DNA of 64,000 nt from the NCBI GenBank assembly GCA_026874595.1, contig CM049318.1:1-64000 (forward strand), read 5' to 3'. Below, in pieces: positions 23,754 through 36,295 of the stretch. This DNA is from Sipunculus nudus. Its lineage: Eukaryota > Annelida > Sipuncula > Golfingiida > Sipunculidae. The position numbers and the translations under genes were made by a program. Position 1 is the first letter of the stretch. Each line of letters opens with the position of its first letter. A model generated the notes under the pieces. That model was not told the origin of the DNA, ran no database searches, and saw only the letters and a list, made by a program, of their open reading frames with translations.

Positions 23754-26700
23754 CCAGTCCCTACAGGTCGCAATTTTCATCCCATCGCTTTCAAACTTTC
23801 ACAGTTTGTGTAGAATCAAAAATGCAAGAAGCCTATTGTTTTTGGGCAATATAGGTCAAAGGTCAAGGTCAAGGTCATCAAAAGTTCCTAAAGTGCTCTT
23901 TTCTTCATATCTCCATTACTATTTGTCATAGCCACTTCAAACAGGGCTCATTTTAATCGGCATTCCAAGGCCTTTCTTCTGATATATATGTTGCTGAAAT
24001 CTGCTGTTTCTATGGTTACACATTTTGGGGGAAAACTCATGATTTTCGAAAATAAAAGGCCTACTTTTTCTAACTTTGTCATTTTCAAAGCTCGAGAGTT
24101 CTAGTTTTTTGCATCATATAGTACTAAATAAGCTTTTTATCATACAAGTAAAAGTCTCGTAAAATCTTGCACCATTTCTCGTCAAACGAGAATTTTCGAG
24201 ATTTCATTAAATATGGCTTACAGGTCGCATTTTTTAAACTATGACTTTGAAAATGACATATTTTGTGTTATTTAGAAATATCTCGAAACCAATTTTTCAT
24301 TTTTTGGAAATAGCCACCAGGGGGCGTGGTACATGAAACACTGTAACATATCATTTTTCTGCAATATCTCAAAAAATATTAAACGTGACACCATTTTTTT
24401 GGTCGTATCTGAAACTAGGAACATTGGCTTATCCCTTCGCACATGTTGCTTTGTGCTGCCGTTACCATGGTTACCAAATTTTGGGGTAAAACTTGACAAT
24501 CTGAAAATTCGGAGTTTTCCAGCTGCTATCTCTGTTGATATTTGCGATAGAAAGGTCTGGTTTTTGGCGTTAGACAGCATCCCTCCAGTTCTAAGCCATT
24601 CAATCGCAAGTCTCGTCATATCTCGCACCGTTTCTCGTGAAACGAGAACACGTGACCATTCAAAGAAAATGCCTATAATTCTGTCATTTTTCACGCTACA
24701 GACACATGGCTTGCAGCGCCGGATAGCGGCTGACACTCGCAGTCACATTCAGGGGTCGCATTGTCAGTCTCGTCAAATCTCGCGCCGTGTTTCACCAAAC
24801 CACGAAGTCACGTGCCGTCGCCGCAAGTGGCGGCAGGGTCCTTACGGTGGGCGGCCGGCGTGTGCAGCGGTGCGTGACGGCCTCTCCGGGCCCCATCTAT
24901 GATCATACATGTTGGAGGCACAGTCACAACTTTATTGCTTGCCGGAAATCTTCGATTTTCGCAAGCTGGTTGGTCAGTCGCGGATGTCTGTTTGTCTGTT
25001 TGTTTGTTTGTTTGTTTGTCTGTCCCAGTCCCTACAGGTCGCAATTTTCATCCCATCGCTTTCAAACTTTCACAGTTTGTGTAGAATCAAAAATGCAAGA
25101 AGCCTATTGTTTTTGGGCAATATAGGTCAAAGGTCAAGGTCAAGGTCATCAAAAGTTCCTAAAGTGCTCTTTTCTTCATATCTCCATTACTATTTGTCAT
25201 AGCCACTTCAAACAGGGCTCATTTTAATCGGCATTCCAAGGCCTTTCTTCTGATATATATGTTGCTGAAATCTGCTGTTTCTATGGTTACACATTTTGGG
25301 GGAAAACTCATGATTTTCGAAAATAAAAGGCCTACTTTTTCTAACTTTGTCATTTTCAAAGCTCGAGAGTTCTAGTTTTTTGCATCATATAGTACTAAAT
25401 AAGCTTTTTATCATACAAGTAAAAGTCTCGTAAAATCTTGCACCATTTCTCGTCAAACGAGAATTTTCGAGATTTCATTAAATATGGCTTACAGGTCGCA
25501 TTTTTTAAACTATGACTTTGAAAATGACATATTTTTGTGTTATTTAGAAATATCTCGAAACCAATTTTTCATTTTTTGGAAATAGCCACCAGGGGGCGTG
25601 GTACATGAAACACTGTAACATATCATTTTTCTGCAATATCTCAAAAAATATTAAACGTGACACCATTTTTTTGGTCGTATCTGAAACTAGGAACATTGGC
25701 TTATCCCTTCGCACATGTTGCTTTGTGCTGCCGTTACCATGGTTACCAAATTTTGGGGGTAAAACTTGACAATCTGAAAATTCGGAGTTTTCCAGCTGCT
25801 ATCTCTGTTGATATTTGCGATAGAAAGGTCTGGTTTTTGGCGTTAGACAGCATCCCTCCAGTTCTAAGCCATTCAATCGCAAGTCTCGTCATATCTCGCA
25901 CCGTTTCTCGTGAAACGAGAACACGTGACCATTCAAAGAAATGCCTATAATTCTGTCATTTTTCACGCTACAGACACATGGCTTGCAGCGCCGGATAGCG
26001 GCTGACACTCGCAGTCACATTCAGGGGTCGCATTGTCAGTCTCGTCAAATCTCGCGCCGTGTTTCACCAAACCACGAAGTCACGTGCCGTCGCCGCAAGT
26101 GGCGGCAGGGTCCTTACGGTGGGCGGCCGGCGTGTGCAGCGGTGCGTGACGGCCTCTCCGGGCCCCATCTATGATCATACATGTTGGAGGCACAGTCACA
26201 ACTTTATTGCTTGCCGGAAATCTTCGATTTTCGCAAGCTGGTTGGTCAGTCGCGGATGTCTGTTTGTCTGTTTGTTTGTTTGTTTGTTTGTCTGTCCAGT
26301 CCCTACAGGTCGCAATTTTCATCCCATCGCTTTCAAACTTTCACAGTTTGTGTAGAATCAAAAATGCAAGAAGCCTATTGTTTTTGGGCAATATAGGTCA
26401 AAGGTCAAGGTCAAGGTCATCAAAAGTTCCTAAAGTGCTCTTTTCTTCATATCTCCATTACTATTTGTCATAGCCACTTCAAACAGGGCTCATTTTAATC
26501 GGCATTCCAAGGCCTTTCTTCTGATATATATGTTGCTGAAATCTGCTGTTTCTATGGTTACACATTTTGGGGGAAAACTCATGATTTTCGAAAATAAAAG
26601 GCCTACTTTTTCTAACTTTGTCATTTTCAAAGCTCGAGAGTTCTAGTTTTTTGCATCATATAGTACTAAATAAGCTTTTTATCATACAAGTAAAAGTCTC

Positions 26701-29700
26701 GTAAAATCTTGCACCATTTCTCGTCAAAACGAGAATTTTCGAGATTTCATTAAATATGGCTTACAGGTCGCATTTTTTAAACTATGACTTTGAAAATGAC
26801 ATATTTTGTGTTATTTAGAAATATCTCGAAACCAATTTTTCATTTTTTGGAAATAGCCACCAGGGGGCGTGGTACATGAAACACTGTAACATATCATTTT
26901 TCTGCAATATCTCAAAAAATATTAAACGTGACACCATTTTTTTTGGTCGTATCTGAAACTAGGAACATTGGCTTATCCCTTCGCACATGTTGCTTTGTGC
27001 TGCCGTTACCATGGTTACCAAATTTTGGGGTAAAACTTGACAATCTGAAAATTCGGAGTTTTCCAGCTGCTATCTCTGTTGATATTTGCGATAGAAAGGT
27101 CTGGTTTTTGGCGTTAGACAGCATCCCTCCAGTTCTAAGCCATTCAATCGCAAGTCTCGTCATATCTCGCACCGTTTCTCGTGAAACGAGAACACGTGAC
27201 CATTCAAAGAAATGCCTATAATTCTGTCATTTTTCACGCTACAGACACATGGCTTGCAGCGCCGGATAGCGGCTGACACTCGCAGTCACATTCAGGGGTC
27301 GCATTGTCAGTCTCGTCAAATCTCGCGCCGTGTTTCACCAAACCACGAAGTCACGTGCCGTCGCCGCAAGTGGCGGCAGGGTCCTTACGGTGGGCGGCCG
27401 GCGTGTGCAGCGGTGCGTGACGGCCTCTCCGGGCCCCATCTATGATCATACATGTTGGAGGCACAGTCACAACTTTATTGCTTGCCGGAAATCTTCGATT
27501 TTCGCAAGCTGGTTGGTCAGTCGCGGATGTCTGTTTGTCTGTTTGTTTGTTTGTTTGTTTGTCTGTCCAGTCCCTACAGGTCGCAATTTTCATCCCATCG
27601 CTTTCAAACTTTCACAGTTTGTGTAGAATCAAAAATGCAAGAAGCCTATTGTTTTTGGGCAATATAGGTCAAAGGTCAAGGTCAAGGTCATCAAAAGTTC
27701 CTAAAGTGCTCTTTTCTTCATATCTCCATTACTATTTGTCATAGCCACTTCAAACAGGGCTCATTTTAATCGGCATTCCAAGGCCTTTCTTCTGATATAT
27801 ATGTTGCTGAAATCTGCTGTTTCTATGGTTACACATTTTGGGGGAAAACTCATGATTTTCGAAAATAAAAGGCCTACTTTTTCTAACTTTGTCATTTTCA
27901 AAGCTCGAGAGTTCTAGTTTTTTGCATCATATAGTACTAAATAAGCTTTTTATCATACAAGTAAAAGTCTCGTAAAATCTTGCACCATTTCTCGTCAAAC
28001 GAGAATTTTCGAGATTTCATTAAATATGGCTTACAGGTCGCATTTTTTAAACTATGACTTTGAAAATGACATATTTTGTGTTATTTAGAAATATCTCGAA
28101 ACCAATTTTTCATTTTTTGGAAATAGCCACCAGGGGGCGTGGTACATGAAACACTGTAACATATCATTTTTCTGCAATATCTCAAAAAATATTAAACGTG
28201 ACACCATTTTTTTGGTCGTATCTGAAACTAGGAACATTGGCTTATCCCTTCGCACATGTTGCTTTGTGCTGCCGTTACCATGGTTACCAAATTTTGGGGT
28301 AAAACTTGACAATCTGAAAATTCGGAGTTTTCCAGCTGCTATCTCTGTTGATATTTGCGATAGAAAGGTCTGGTTTTTGGCGTTAGACAGCATCCCTCCA
28401 GTTCTAAGCCATTCAATCGCAAGTCTCGTCATATCTCGCACCGTTTCTCGTGAAACGAGAACACGTGACCATTCAAAGAAATGCCTATAATTCTGTCATT
28501 TTTCACGCTACAGACACATGGCTTGCAGCGCCGGATAGCGGCTGACACTCGCAGTCACATTCAGGGGTCGCATTGTCAGTCTCGTCAAATCTCGCGCCGT
28601 GTTTCACCAAACCACGAAGTCACGTGCCGTCGCCGCAAGTGGCGGCAGGGTCCTTACGGTGGGCGGCCGGCGTGTGCAGCGGTGCGTGACGGCCTCTCCG
28701 GGCCCCATCTATGATCATACATGTTGGGAGGCACAGTCACAACTTTATTGCTTGCCGGAAATCTTCGATTTTCGCAAGCTGGTTGGTCAGTCGCGGATGT
28801 CTGTTTGTCTGTTTGTTTGTTTGTTTGTTTGTCTGTCCAGTCCCTACAGGTCGCAATTTTCATCCCATCGCTTTCAAACTTTCACAGTTTGTGTAGAATC
28901 AAAAATGCAAGAAGCCTATTGTTTTTGGGCAATATAGGTCAAAGGTCAAGGTCAAGGTCATCAAAAGTTCCTAAAGTGCTCTTTTCTTCATATCTCCATT
29001 ACTATTTGTCATAGCCACTTCAAACAGGGCTCATTTTAATCGGCATTCCAAGGCCTTTCTTCTGATATATATGTTGCTGAAATCTGCTGTTTCTATGGTT
29101 ACACATTTTGGGGGAAAACTCATGATTTTCGAAAATAAAAGGCCTACTTTTTCTAACTTTGTCATTTTCAAAGCTCGAGAGTTCTAGTTTTTTGCATCAT
29201 ATAGTACTAAATAAGCTTTTTATCATACAAGTAAAAGTCTCGTAAAATCTTGCACCATTTCTCGTCAAACGAGAATTTTCGAGATTTCATTAAATATGGC
29301 TTACAGGTCGCATTTTTTAAACTATGACTTTGAAAATGACATATTTTGTGTTATTTAGAAATATCTCGAAACCAATTTTTCATTTTTTGGAAATAGCCAC
29401 CAGGGGGCGTGGTACATGAAACACTGTAACATATCATTTTTCTGCAATATCTCAAAAAAATATTAAACGTGACACCATTTTTTTGGTCGTATCTGAAACT
29501 AGGAACATTGGCTTATCCCTTCGCACATGTTGCTTTGTGCTGCCGTTACCATGGTTACCAAATTTTGGGGTAAAACTTGACAATCTGAAAATTCGGAGTT
29601 TTCCAGCTGCTATCTCTGTTGATATTTGCGATAGAAAGGTCTGGTTTTTGGCGTTAGACAGCATCCCTCCAGTTCTAAGCCATTCAATCGCAAGTCTCGT

Positions 29701-31981
29701 CATATCTCGCACCGTTTCTCGTGAAACGAGAACACGTGACCATTCAAAGAAATGCCTATAATTCTGTCATTTTTCACGCTACAGACACATGGCTTGCAGC
29801 GCCGGATAGCGGCTGACACTCGCAGTCACATTCAGGGGTCGCATTGTCAGTCTCGTCAAATCTCGCGCCGTGTTTCACCAAACCACGAAGTCACGTGCCG
29901 TCGCCGCAAGTGGCGGCAGGGTTCCTTACGGTGGGCGGCCGGCGTGTGCAGCGGTGCGTGACGGCCTCTCCGGGCCCCATCTATGATCATACATGTTGGA
30001 GGCACAGTCACAACTTTATTGCTTGCCGGAAATCTTCGATTTTCGCAAGCTGGTTGGTCAGTCGCGGATGTCTGTTTGTCTGTTTGTTTGTTTGTTTGTT
30101 TGTCTGTCCAGTCCCTACAGGTCGCAATTTTCATCCCATCGCTTTCAAACTTTCACAGTTTGTGTAGAATCAAAAATGCAAGAAGCCTATTGTTTTTGGG
30201 CAATATAGGTCAAAGGTCAAGGTCAAGGTCATCAAAAGTTCCTAAAGTGCTCTTTTCTTCATATCTCCATTACTATTTGTCATAGCCACTTCAAACAGGG
30301 CTCATTTTAATCGGCATTCCAAGGCCTTTCTTCTGATATATATGTTGCTGAAATCTGCTGTTTCTATGGTTACACATTTTGGGGGAAAACTCATGATTTT
30401 CGAAAATAAAAGGCCTACTTTTTCTAACTTTGTCATTTTCAAAGCTCGAGAGTTCTAGTTTTTTGCATCATATAGTACTAAATAAGCTTTTTATCATACA
30501 AGTAAAAGTCTCGTAAAATCTTGCACCATTTCTCGTCAAACGAGAATTTTCGAGATTTCATTAAATATGGCTTACAGGTCGCATTTTTTAAACTATGACT
30601 TTGAAAATGACATATTTTGTGTTATTTAGAAATATCTCGAAACCAATTTTTCATTTTTTGGAAATAGCCACCAGGGGGCGTGGTACATGAAACACTGTAA
30701 CATATCATTTTTCTGCAATATCTCAAAAAATATTAAACGTGACACCATTTTTTTGGTCGTATCTGAAACTAGGAACATTGGCTTATCCCTTCGCACATGT
30801 TGCTTTGTGCTGCCGTTACCATGGTTACCAAATTTTGGGGTAAAACTTGACAATCTGAAAATTCGGAGTTTTCCAGCTGCTATCTCTGTTGATATTTGCG
30901 ATAGAAAGGTCTGGTTTTTGGCGTTAGACAGCATCCCTCCAGTTCTAAGCCATTCAATCGCAAGTCTCGTCATATCTCGCACCGTTTCTCGTGAAACGAG
31001 AACACGTGACCATTCAAAGAAATGCCTATAATTCTGTCATTTTTTCACGCTACAGACACATGGCTTGCAGCGCCGGATAGCGGCTGACACTCGCAGTCAC
31101 ATTCAGGGGTCGCATTGTCAGTCTCGTCAAATCTCGCGCCGTGTTTCACCAAACCACGAAGTCACGTGCCGTCGCCGCAAGTGGCGGCAGGGTCCTTACG
31201 GTGGGCGGCCGGCGTGTGCAGCGGTGCGTGACGGCCTCTCCGGGCCCCATCTATGATCATACATGTTGGAGGCACAGTCACAACTTTATTGCTTGCCGGA
31301 AATCTTCGATTTTCGCAAGCTGGTTGGTCAGTCGCGGATGTCTGTTTGTCTGTTTGTTTGTTTGTTTGTTTGTCTGTCCAGTCCCTACAGGTCGCAATTT
31401 TCATCCCATCGCTTTCAAACTTTCACAGTTTGTGTAGAATCAAAAATGCAAGAAGCCTATTGTTTTTGGGCAATATAGGTCAAAGGTCAAGGTCAAGGTC
31501 ATCAAAAGTTCCTAAAGTGCTCTTTTCTTCATATCTCCATTACTATTTGTCATAGCCACTTCAAACAGGGCTCATTTTAATCGGCATTCCAAGGCCTTTC
31601 TTCTGATATATATGTTGCTGAAATCTGCTGTTTCTATGGTTACACATTTTGGGGAAAACTCATGATTTTCGAAAATAAAAGGCCTACTTTTTCTAACTTT
31701 GTCATTTTCAAAGCTCGAGAGTTCTAGTTTTTTGCATCATATAGTACTAAATAAGCTTTTTATCATACAAGTAAAAGTCTCGTAAAATCTTGCACCATTT
31801 CTCGTCAAACGAGAATTTTCGAGATTTCATTAAATATGGCTTACAGGTCGCATTTTTTAAACTATGACTTTGAAAATGACATATTTTGTGTTATTTAGAA
31901 ATATCTCGAAACCAATTTTTCATTTTTTGGAAATAGCCACCAGGGGGCGTGGTACATGAAACACTGTAACATATCATTTTT
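23754..31981 (+). repeat. Array B, units 8-14: copies with one-base homopolymer indels
   Basis: Extra bases appear only toward the gap: an A near 24667, a C near 25024, a T near 25533, a G near 25757, an A near 25... to 26727 region (CAAAACGAG), a T near 26940, a G near 28727, an A near 29459, a T near 29922 and a T near 31045, with a lost G near 31653. The extra A at 24667 fuses two otherwise separate frames into a 189-aa one, showing how little those frames mean. Confidence 0.82.
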
Positions 31982-32481
31982 NNNNNNNNNNNNNNNNNNN
32001 NNNNNNNNNNNNNNNNNNNNNNNNNNNNNNNNNNNNNNNNNNNNNNNNNNNNNNNNNNNNNNNNNNNNNNNNNNNNNNNNNNNNNNNNNNNNNNNNNNNN
32101 NNNNNNNNNNNNNNNNNNNNNNNNNNNNNNNNNNNNNNNNNNNNNNNNNNNNNNNNNNNNNNNNNNNNNNNNNNNNNNNNNNNNNNNNNNNNNNNNNNNN
32201 NNNNNNNNNNNNNNNNNNNNNNNNNNNNNNNNNNNNNNNNNNNNNNNNNNNNNNNNNNNNNNNNNNNNNNNNNNNNNNNNNNNNNNNNNNNNNNNNNNNN
32301 NNNNNNNNNNNNNNNNNNNNNNNNNNNNNNNNNNNNNNNNNNNNNNNNNNNNNNNNNNNNNNNNNNNNNNNNNNNNNNNNNNNNNNNNNNNNNNNNNNNN
32401 NNNNNNNNNNNNNNNNNNNNNNNNNNNNNNNNNNNNNNNNNNNNNNNNNNNNNNNNNNNNNNNNNNNNNNNNNNNNNNNNN
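31982..32481. other. Assembly gap of exactly 500 N
   Basis: 500 undetermined bases, the conventional fixed placeholder used by scaffolding programs, so the true distance is unknown. It lies inside a macrosatellite B unit on the left and satellite C on the right, two unrelated repeats. The join rests on scaffolding, not on sequence. Confidence 0.97.
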
Positions 32482-35400
32482 TGATATTTTACCAAGCAGC
32501 GTGTTTTGGCCTACTGGTCTGATATGCGGAGTTTCAGTTGATTCTGCAATGTTGACTCTAACAGTTTCTTTTCGGCAGAATGAATGTATAATATGCGTAT
32601 TATCAGGTGTATATACGAAGGCCGAATTTCGATCTCATATTTTACCAAGCAGCTTGTTTTGGCCTACTGGCCTGATATGCGAGGTTTCGGTTGATTCTGT
32701 AATTTTGACAAGAACAGCTCTTTTCGGACGCATTGATGTATAATATGCATATTAACAGGTGTATATACGAAGTTTGAATTTCGTTCTCATATTTTACCAA
32801 GCAGCGTGTTTTGGCCTACTGGCCTGATATGTAAGGAGTTTCACTTGATTCTGCAATGTTGACCCGAACAGCTCTTTTCGCCCGCACTGATGTATTATAT
32901 GCGTATAAACAGAGGTATATATGAGGTTCGAATTTCCATCTCATATTTTACCAAGCAGCGTGTTTTGGCCTACTGGTCTGATATGCGGAGTTTTAGTTGA
33001 TTCTGCCATGTTGACACGAACAGCTCTTTTCAGCCGCATTGATGGATAACATGCGTATAAACAGGTGTATATACGAAGTTCGAATTTCGATCTCATATTT
33101 TACCAAGCAGCGTGTTTTGCCATGCTGACCTGATATCCGGAGTATCAGTTGATTCAGCAATGTTGACCCGAACAGCTCTTTTCAGCCGCATTCATGTATA
33201 ATATGCGTATAAACAGGTGTATATTCGAAATTCGCATTTCGATCTCATATTTTCCCAAGCAGCTTGTTTAAGCCTACTGGTTTGATATTCGGAGTTTCAG
33301 CTGATTCTGCAATGTTGACCCGAAGATCTCTTTTCGGCTGCATTGCTGTATAATATGCGTATAAACAGGTGTATATACTAAGTTTAATTTTCCATCTCAT
33401 ATTTTACCAAGCAGCTTGTTTTGGCCTACTGGCCTGATATGCGGAGTTTCAGTTGATTCTGCAATTTAGACCCCAACAGCTCTTTTCGGCAACAAGAATA
33501 TATAATTTGCGTATAAAAAAGGTGTATATACAAAGTTCGAATTTCGATCTCATATTTTTTCAAGCAGCGTGTTTTGGTCTTCTGGCCTGATATGCGGAGT
33601 TTTAGTTGATTCTGCCATGTTGACCCGAACATCTCTTTTCGGCAGAATGAATGTATAATATGCGTATGAAAAGGTGTATATACGAAGGCCGAATTTCGAC
33701 CTCATATTTTACCAAGCAGCTTGTTTTGGCCTACTGGCCTGATATGCGGAGTTTCAGTTGATTCTGCAATTCTGACAAGAACAGTTCTTTTCGGCAACAT
33801 GAATGTATAATATACATATAAACAGGTGTCTATACGAAGTTTGAATTTCGTTCTCATATTTTACCAAGCAGCGTGTTTTGGCCTACTGGCCTGATATGTA
33901 AGGAGTTTCACTTGATTCTGCAATGTTGACCCGAACAGCTCTTTTAGCCCGCACTAATGTGTTATATGCGTATAAACAGATGTATATACGAGATTCGAAT
34001 TTCCATGTGATATTTTACCAAGCAGCGTGTTTTGGCCTGCTGGTCTGATATGCGGAGTTACAGTTGATTCTGCAATGTTGACTCTAACAGTTCTTTTCGG
34101 CAGAATGAATGTATAATATGCGTATTATCAGGTGTATATACGAAGGACGAATTTCGATCTCATATTTTACCAAGCAGCTTGTTTTGGCCTACTGGCCTGA
34201 TATGCGAGGTTTCGGTTGATTCTGCAATTTTGACAAGAACAGCTCTTTTCGGATGCATTGATGTATAATATGCATATAAACAGGTGTATATACGAAGTTT
34301 GAATTTCGTTCTCATATTTTACCAAGCAGCGTGTTTTGGCCTACTGGCCTGATATGTAAGGAGTTACACTTGATTCTGCAATGTTGACCCGAACAGCTCT
34401 TTTCGCCCGCACTGATGTATTATATGCTTATAAACAGAGGTATATATGAGGTTCGAATTTCCATCTCATATTTTACCAAGCAGCGTGTTTTGGCCTACTG
34501 GTCTGATATGCGGAGTTTTAGTTGATTCTGCCATGTTGACACGAACAGCTCTTTTCGGCCGCATTGATGGATAACATGCGTATAAACAGGTGTATATACG
34601 AAGTTCGAATTTCGATCTCATATTTTACCAAGCAGCTTGTTTTGCCATGCTGACCTGATATCCGGAGTATCAGTTGATTCAGCAATGTTGACCCGAACAG
34701 CTCTTTTCAGCCGCATTCATGTATAATATGCGTATAAACAGGTGTATATTCGAAATTCGCATTTCGATCTCATATTTTCGCAAGCAGCTTGTTTAAGCCT
34801 TCTGGTTTGATATTCGGAGTTTCAGCTGATTCTGCAATGTTGACCCGAAGATCTCTTTTCGGCTGCATTGCTGTATAATATGCGTATAAACAGGTGTATA
34901 TACTAAGTTTAATTTTCCATCTCATATTTTACCAAGCAGCTTGTTTTGGCCTACTGGCCTGATATGCGGAGTTTCAGTTGATTCTGCAATTTAGACCCCT
35001 ACAGCTCTTTTCGGCAACAAGAATGTATAATTTGCGTATAAAAAAGGTGTATATACAAAGTTCGAATTTCGATCTCATATTTTTCCAAGCAGCGTGTTTT
35101 GGTCTTCTGGCCTGATATGCGGAGTTTCAGTTGATTCTGCCATGTTGACCCGAACATCTCTTTTCGGCAGAATGAATGTATAATATGCGTATGAAAAGGT
35201 GTATATACGAAGGCCGAATTTCGACCTCATATTTTACCAAGCAGCTTGTTTTGGCCTACTGGCCTGATATGCGGAGTTTCAGTTGATTCTGCAATTGTGA
35301 CAAGAACAGCTCTTTTCGACAACATGAATGTATAATATACATATAAACAGGTGTCTATACGAAGTTTGAATTTCGTTCTCATATTTTACCAAGCAGCGTG

Positions 35401-35775
35401 TTTTGGCCTACTGGCCTGATATGTAAGGAGTTTCACTCGATTCTGCAATGTTGACCCGAACAGCTCTTTTAGCCCGCACTAATGTGTTATATGCGTATAA
35501 ACAGATGTATATACGAGATTCGAATTTCCATGTGATATTTTACCAAGCAGCGTGTTTTGGCCTACTGGTCTGATATGCGGAGTTACAGTTGATTCTGCAA
35601 TGTTGACTCTAACAGTTCTTTTCGGCAGAATGAATGTATAATATGCGTATTATCAGGTGTATATACGAAGGACGAATTTCGATCTCATATTTTACCAAGC
35701 AGCTTGTTTTGGCCTACTGGCCTGATATGCGAGGTTTCGGTTGATTCTGCAATTTTGACCCGAACAGCTCTTTTC
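32482..35775 (-). repeat. Left arm of the telomere-cored palindrome (satellite C, inverted)
   Basis: This arm is the reverse complement of 36402-39694. Matching points sum to 72177 along the arm, for example 35775 with 36402 and 33426 with 38751. One extra T at about 32565 shifts the outermost part by one. I found no substitution at the dozen diagnostic positions checked, including rare variants such as CCTGCTGG (34036) and TAGCCCGCACTAATG (33947). The arm is cut by the gap, so its true length is unknown. Confidence 0.93.
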
Positions 35776-35809
35776 AACCCTAACCCTAACCCTAACCCTA
35801 ACCCTAACC

Positions 35810-35869
<60 letters not shown>

Positions 35870-36014
35870 CCCTAACCCTAACCCTAACCCTAACCCTAAC
35901 CCTAACCCTAACCCTAACCCTAACCCTAACCCTAACCCTAACCCTAACCCTAACCCTAACCCTAACCCTAACCTAACCCTAACCCTAACCCTAACCCTAA
36001 CCCTAACCCTAACC

Positions 36015-36055
<41 letters not shown>

Positions 36056-36254
36056 CCCTAACCCTAACCTAACCTAACCCTAACCTAACCCTAACCTAAC
36101 CCTAACCTAACCTAACCCTCACCTAACCCTAACCCTAACCTAACCCTAACCCTAACCCTAACCCTAACCCTAACCCTAACCTAACCCTAACCCTAACCCT
36201 AACCCTAACCCTAACCTAACCCTAACCCTAACCCTAACCCTAACCTAACCCTAA
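35776..36254 (-). repeat. Telomeric repeat tract, (CCCTAA)n on the + strand
   Basis: About 479 bp, close to 80 repeats, with the G-rich TTAGGG strand on the minus strand. A few seven-base CCCTAAA units occur (about 35827, 35844 and 36035). Five-base CCTAA units and one CCTCA cluster at the right end (36064-36250). CCCTAA reading left to right is the orientation of a left chromosome end whose interior lies to the right. Confidence 0.97.
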
Positions 36255-36295
36255 CACCTTTTTTATACGCAAATTATACATTCTTGTTGCCGAAA
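36255..36295 (+). repeat. 41-bp satellite C fragment between two telomeric tracts
   Basis: CACCTTTTTTATACGCAAAT through GCCGAAA matches the satellite C monomer variant at 37130-37170. It is bounded by CCCTAA repeats on the left and TTAGGG repeats on the right. Confidence 0.9.

Larger units (their letters stand above)
14849..31981 (+). repeat. Macrosatellite B, tandem array of ~1269-bp units
   Basis: Head-to-tail array. Taking the CCAGTCCCTACAGG anchor, units begin at 14871, 16140, 17409, 18678, 19947, 21216, 22485, 23754, 25025, 26296, 27567, 28837, 30108 and 31378; the last is cut by the gap after 604 bp. Lengths are 1269 for the first seven and 1270-1271 afterwards. Each unit has, in order, an AGGTCA cluster, a degenerate X-box, a small TTCTCGT hairpin, a CTCF-like site, a good X-box, a second TTCTCGT hairpin, a GC-rich block with two CACGTG sites, and a (TTTG)n run. 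Module order matches array A, so B is a diverged sister of A in the same orientation. I see no gene; the recurring 71-118 aa frames are repeat shadows. Confidence 0.97.

Noticed and set aside
24272-24902. 154-aa (minus) and 189-aa (plus) frames, the longest unambiguous ones in array B
   Set aside because: They arise from one extra A near 24667 that joins frames separate in all other copies; both strands are open across it. An indel that creates a longer frame in one copy is not a gene.
31956-32522. 188-aa and 173-aa frames across the gap
   Set aside because: They consist almost entirely of undetermined bases.
35820-36040. Plant-type TTTAGGG telomere
   Set aside because: Only about three seven-base units occur among roughly eighty six-base CCCTAA units.
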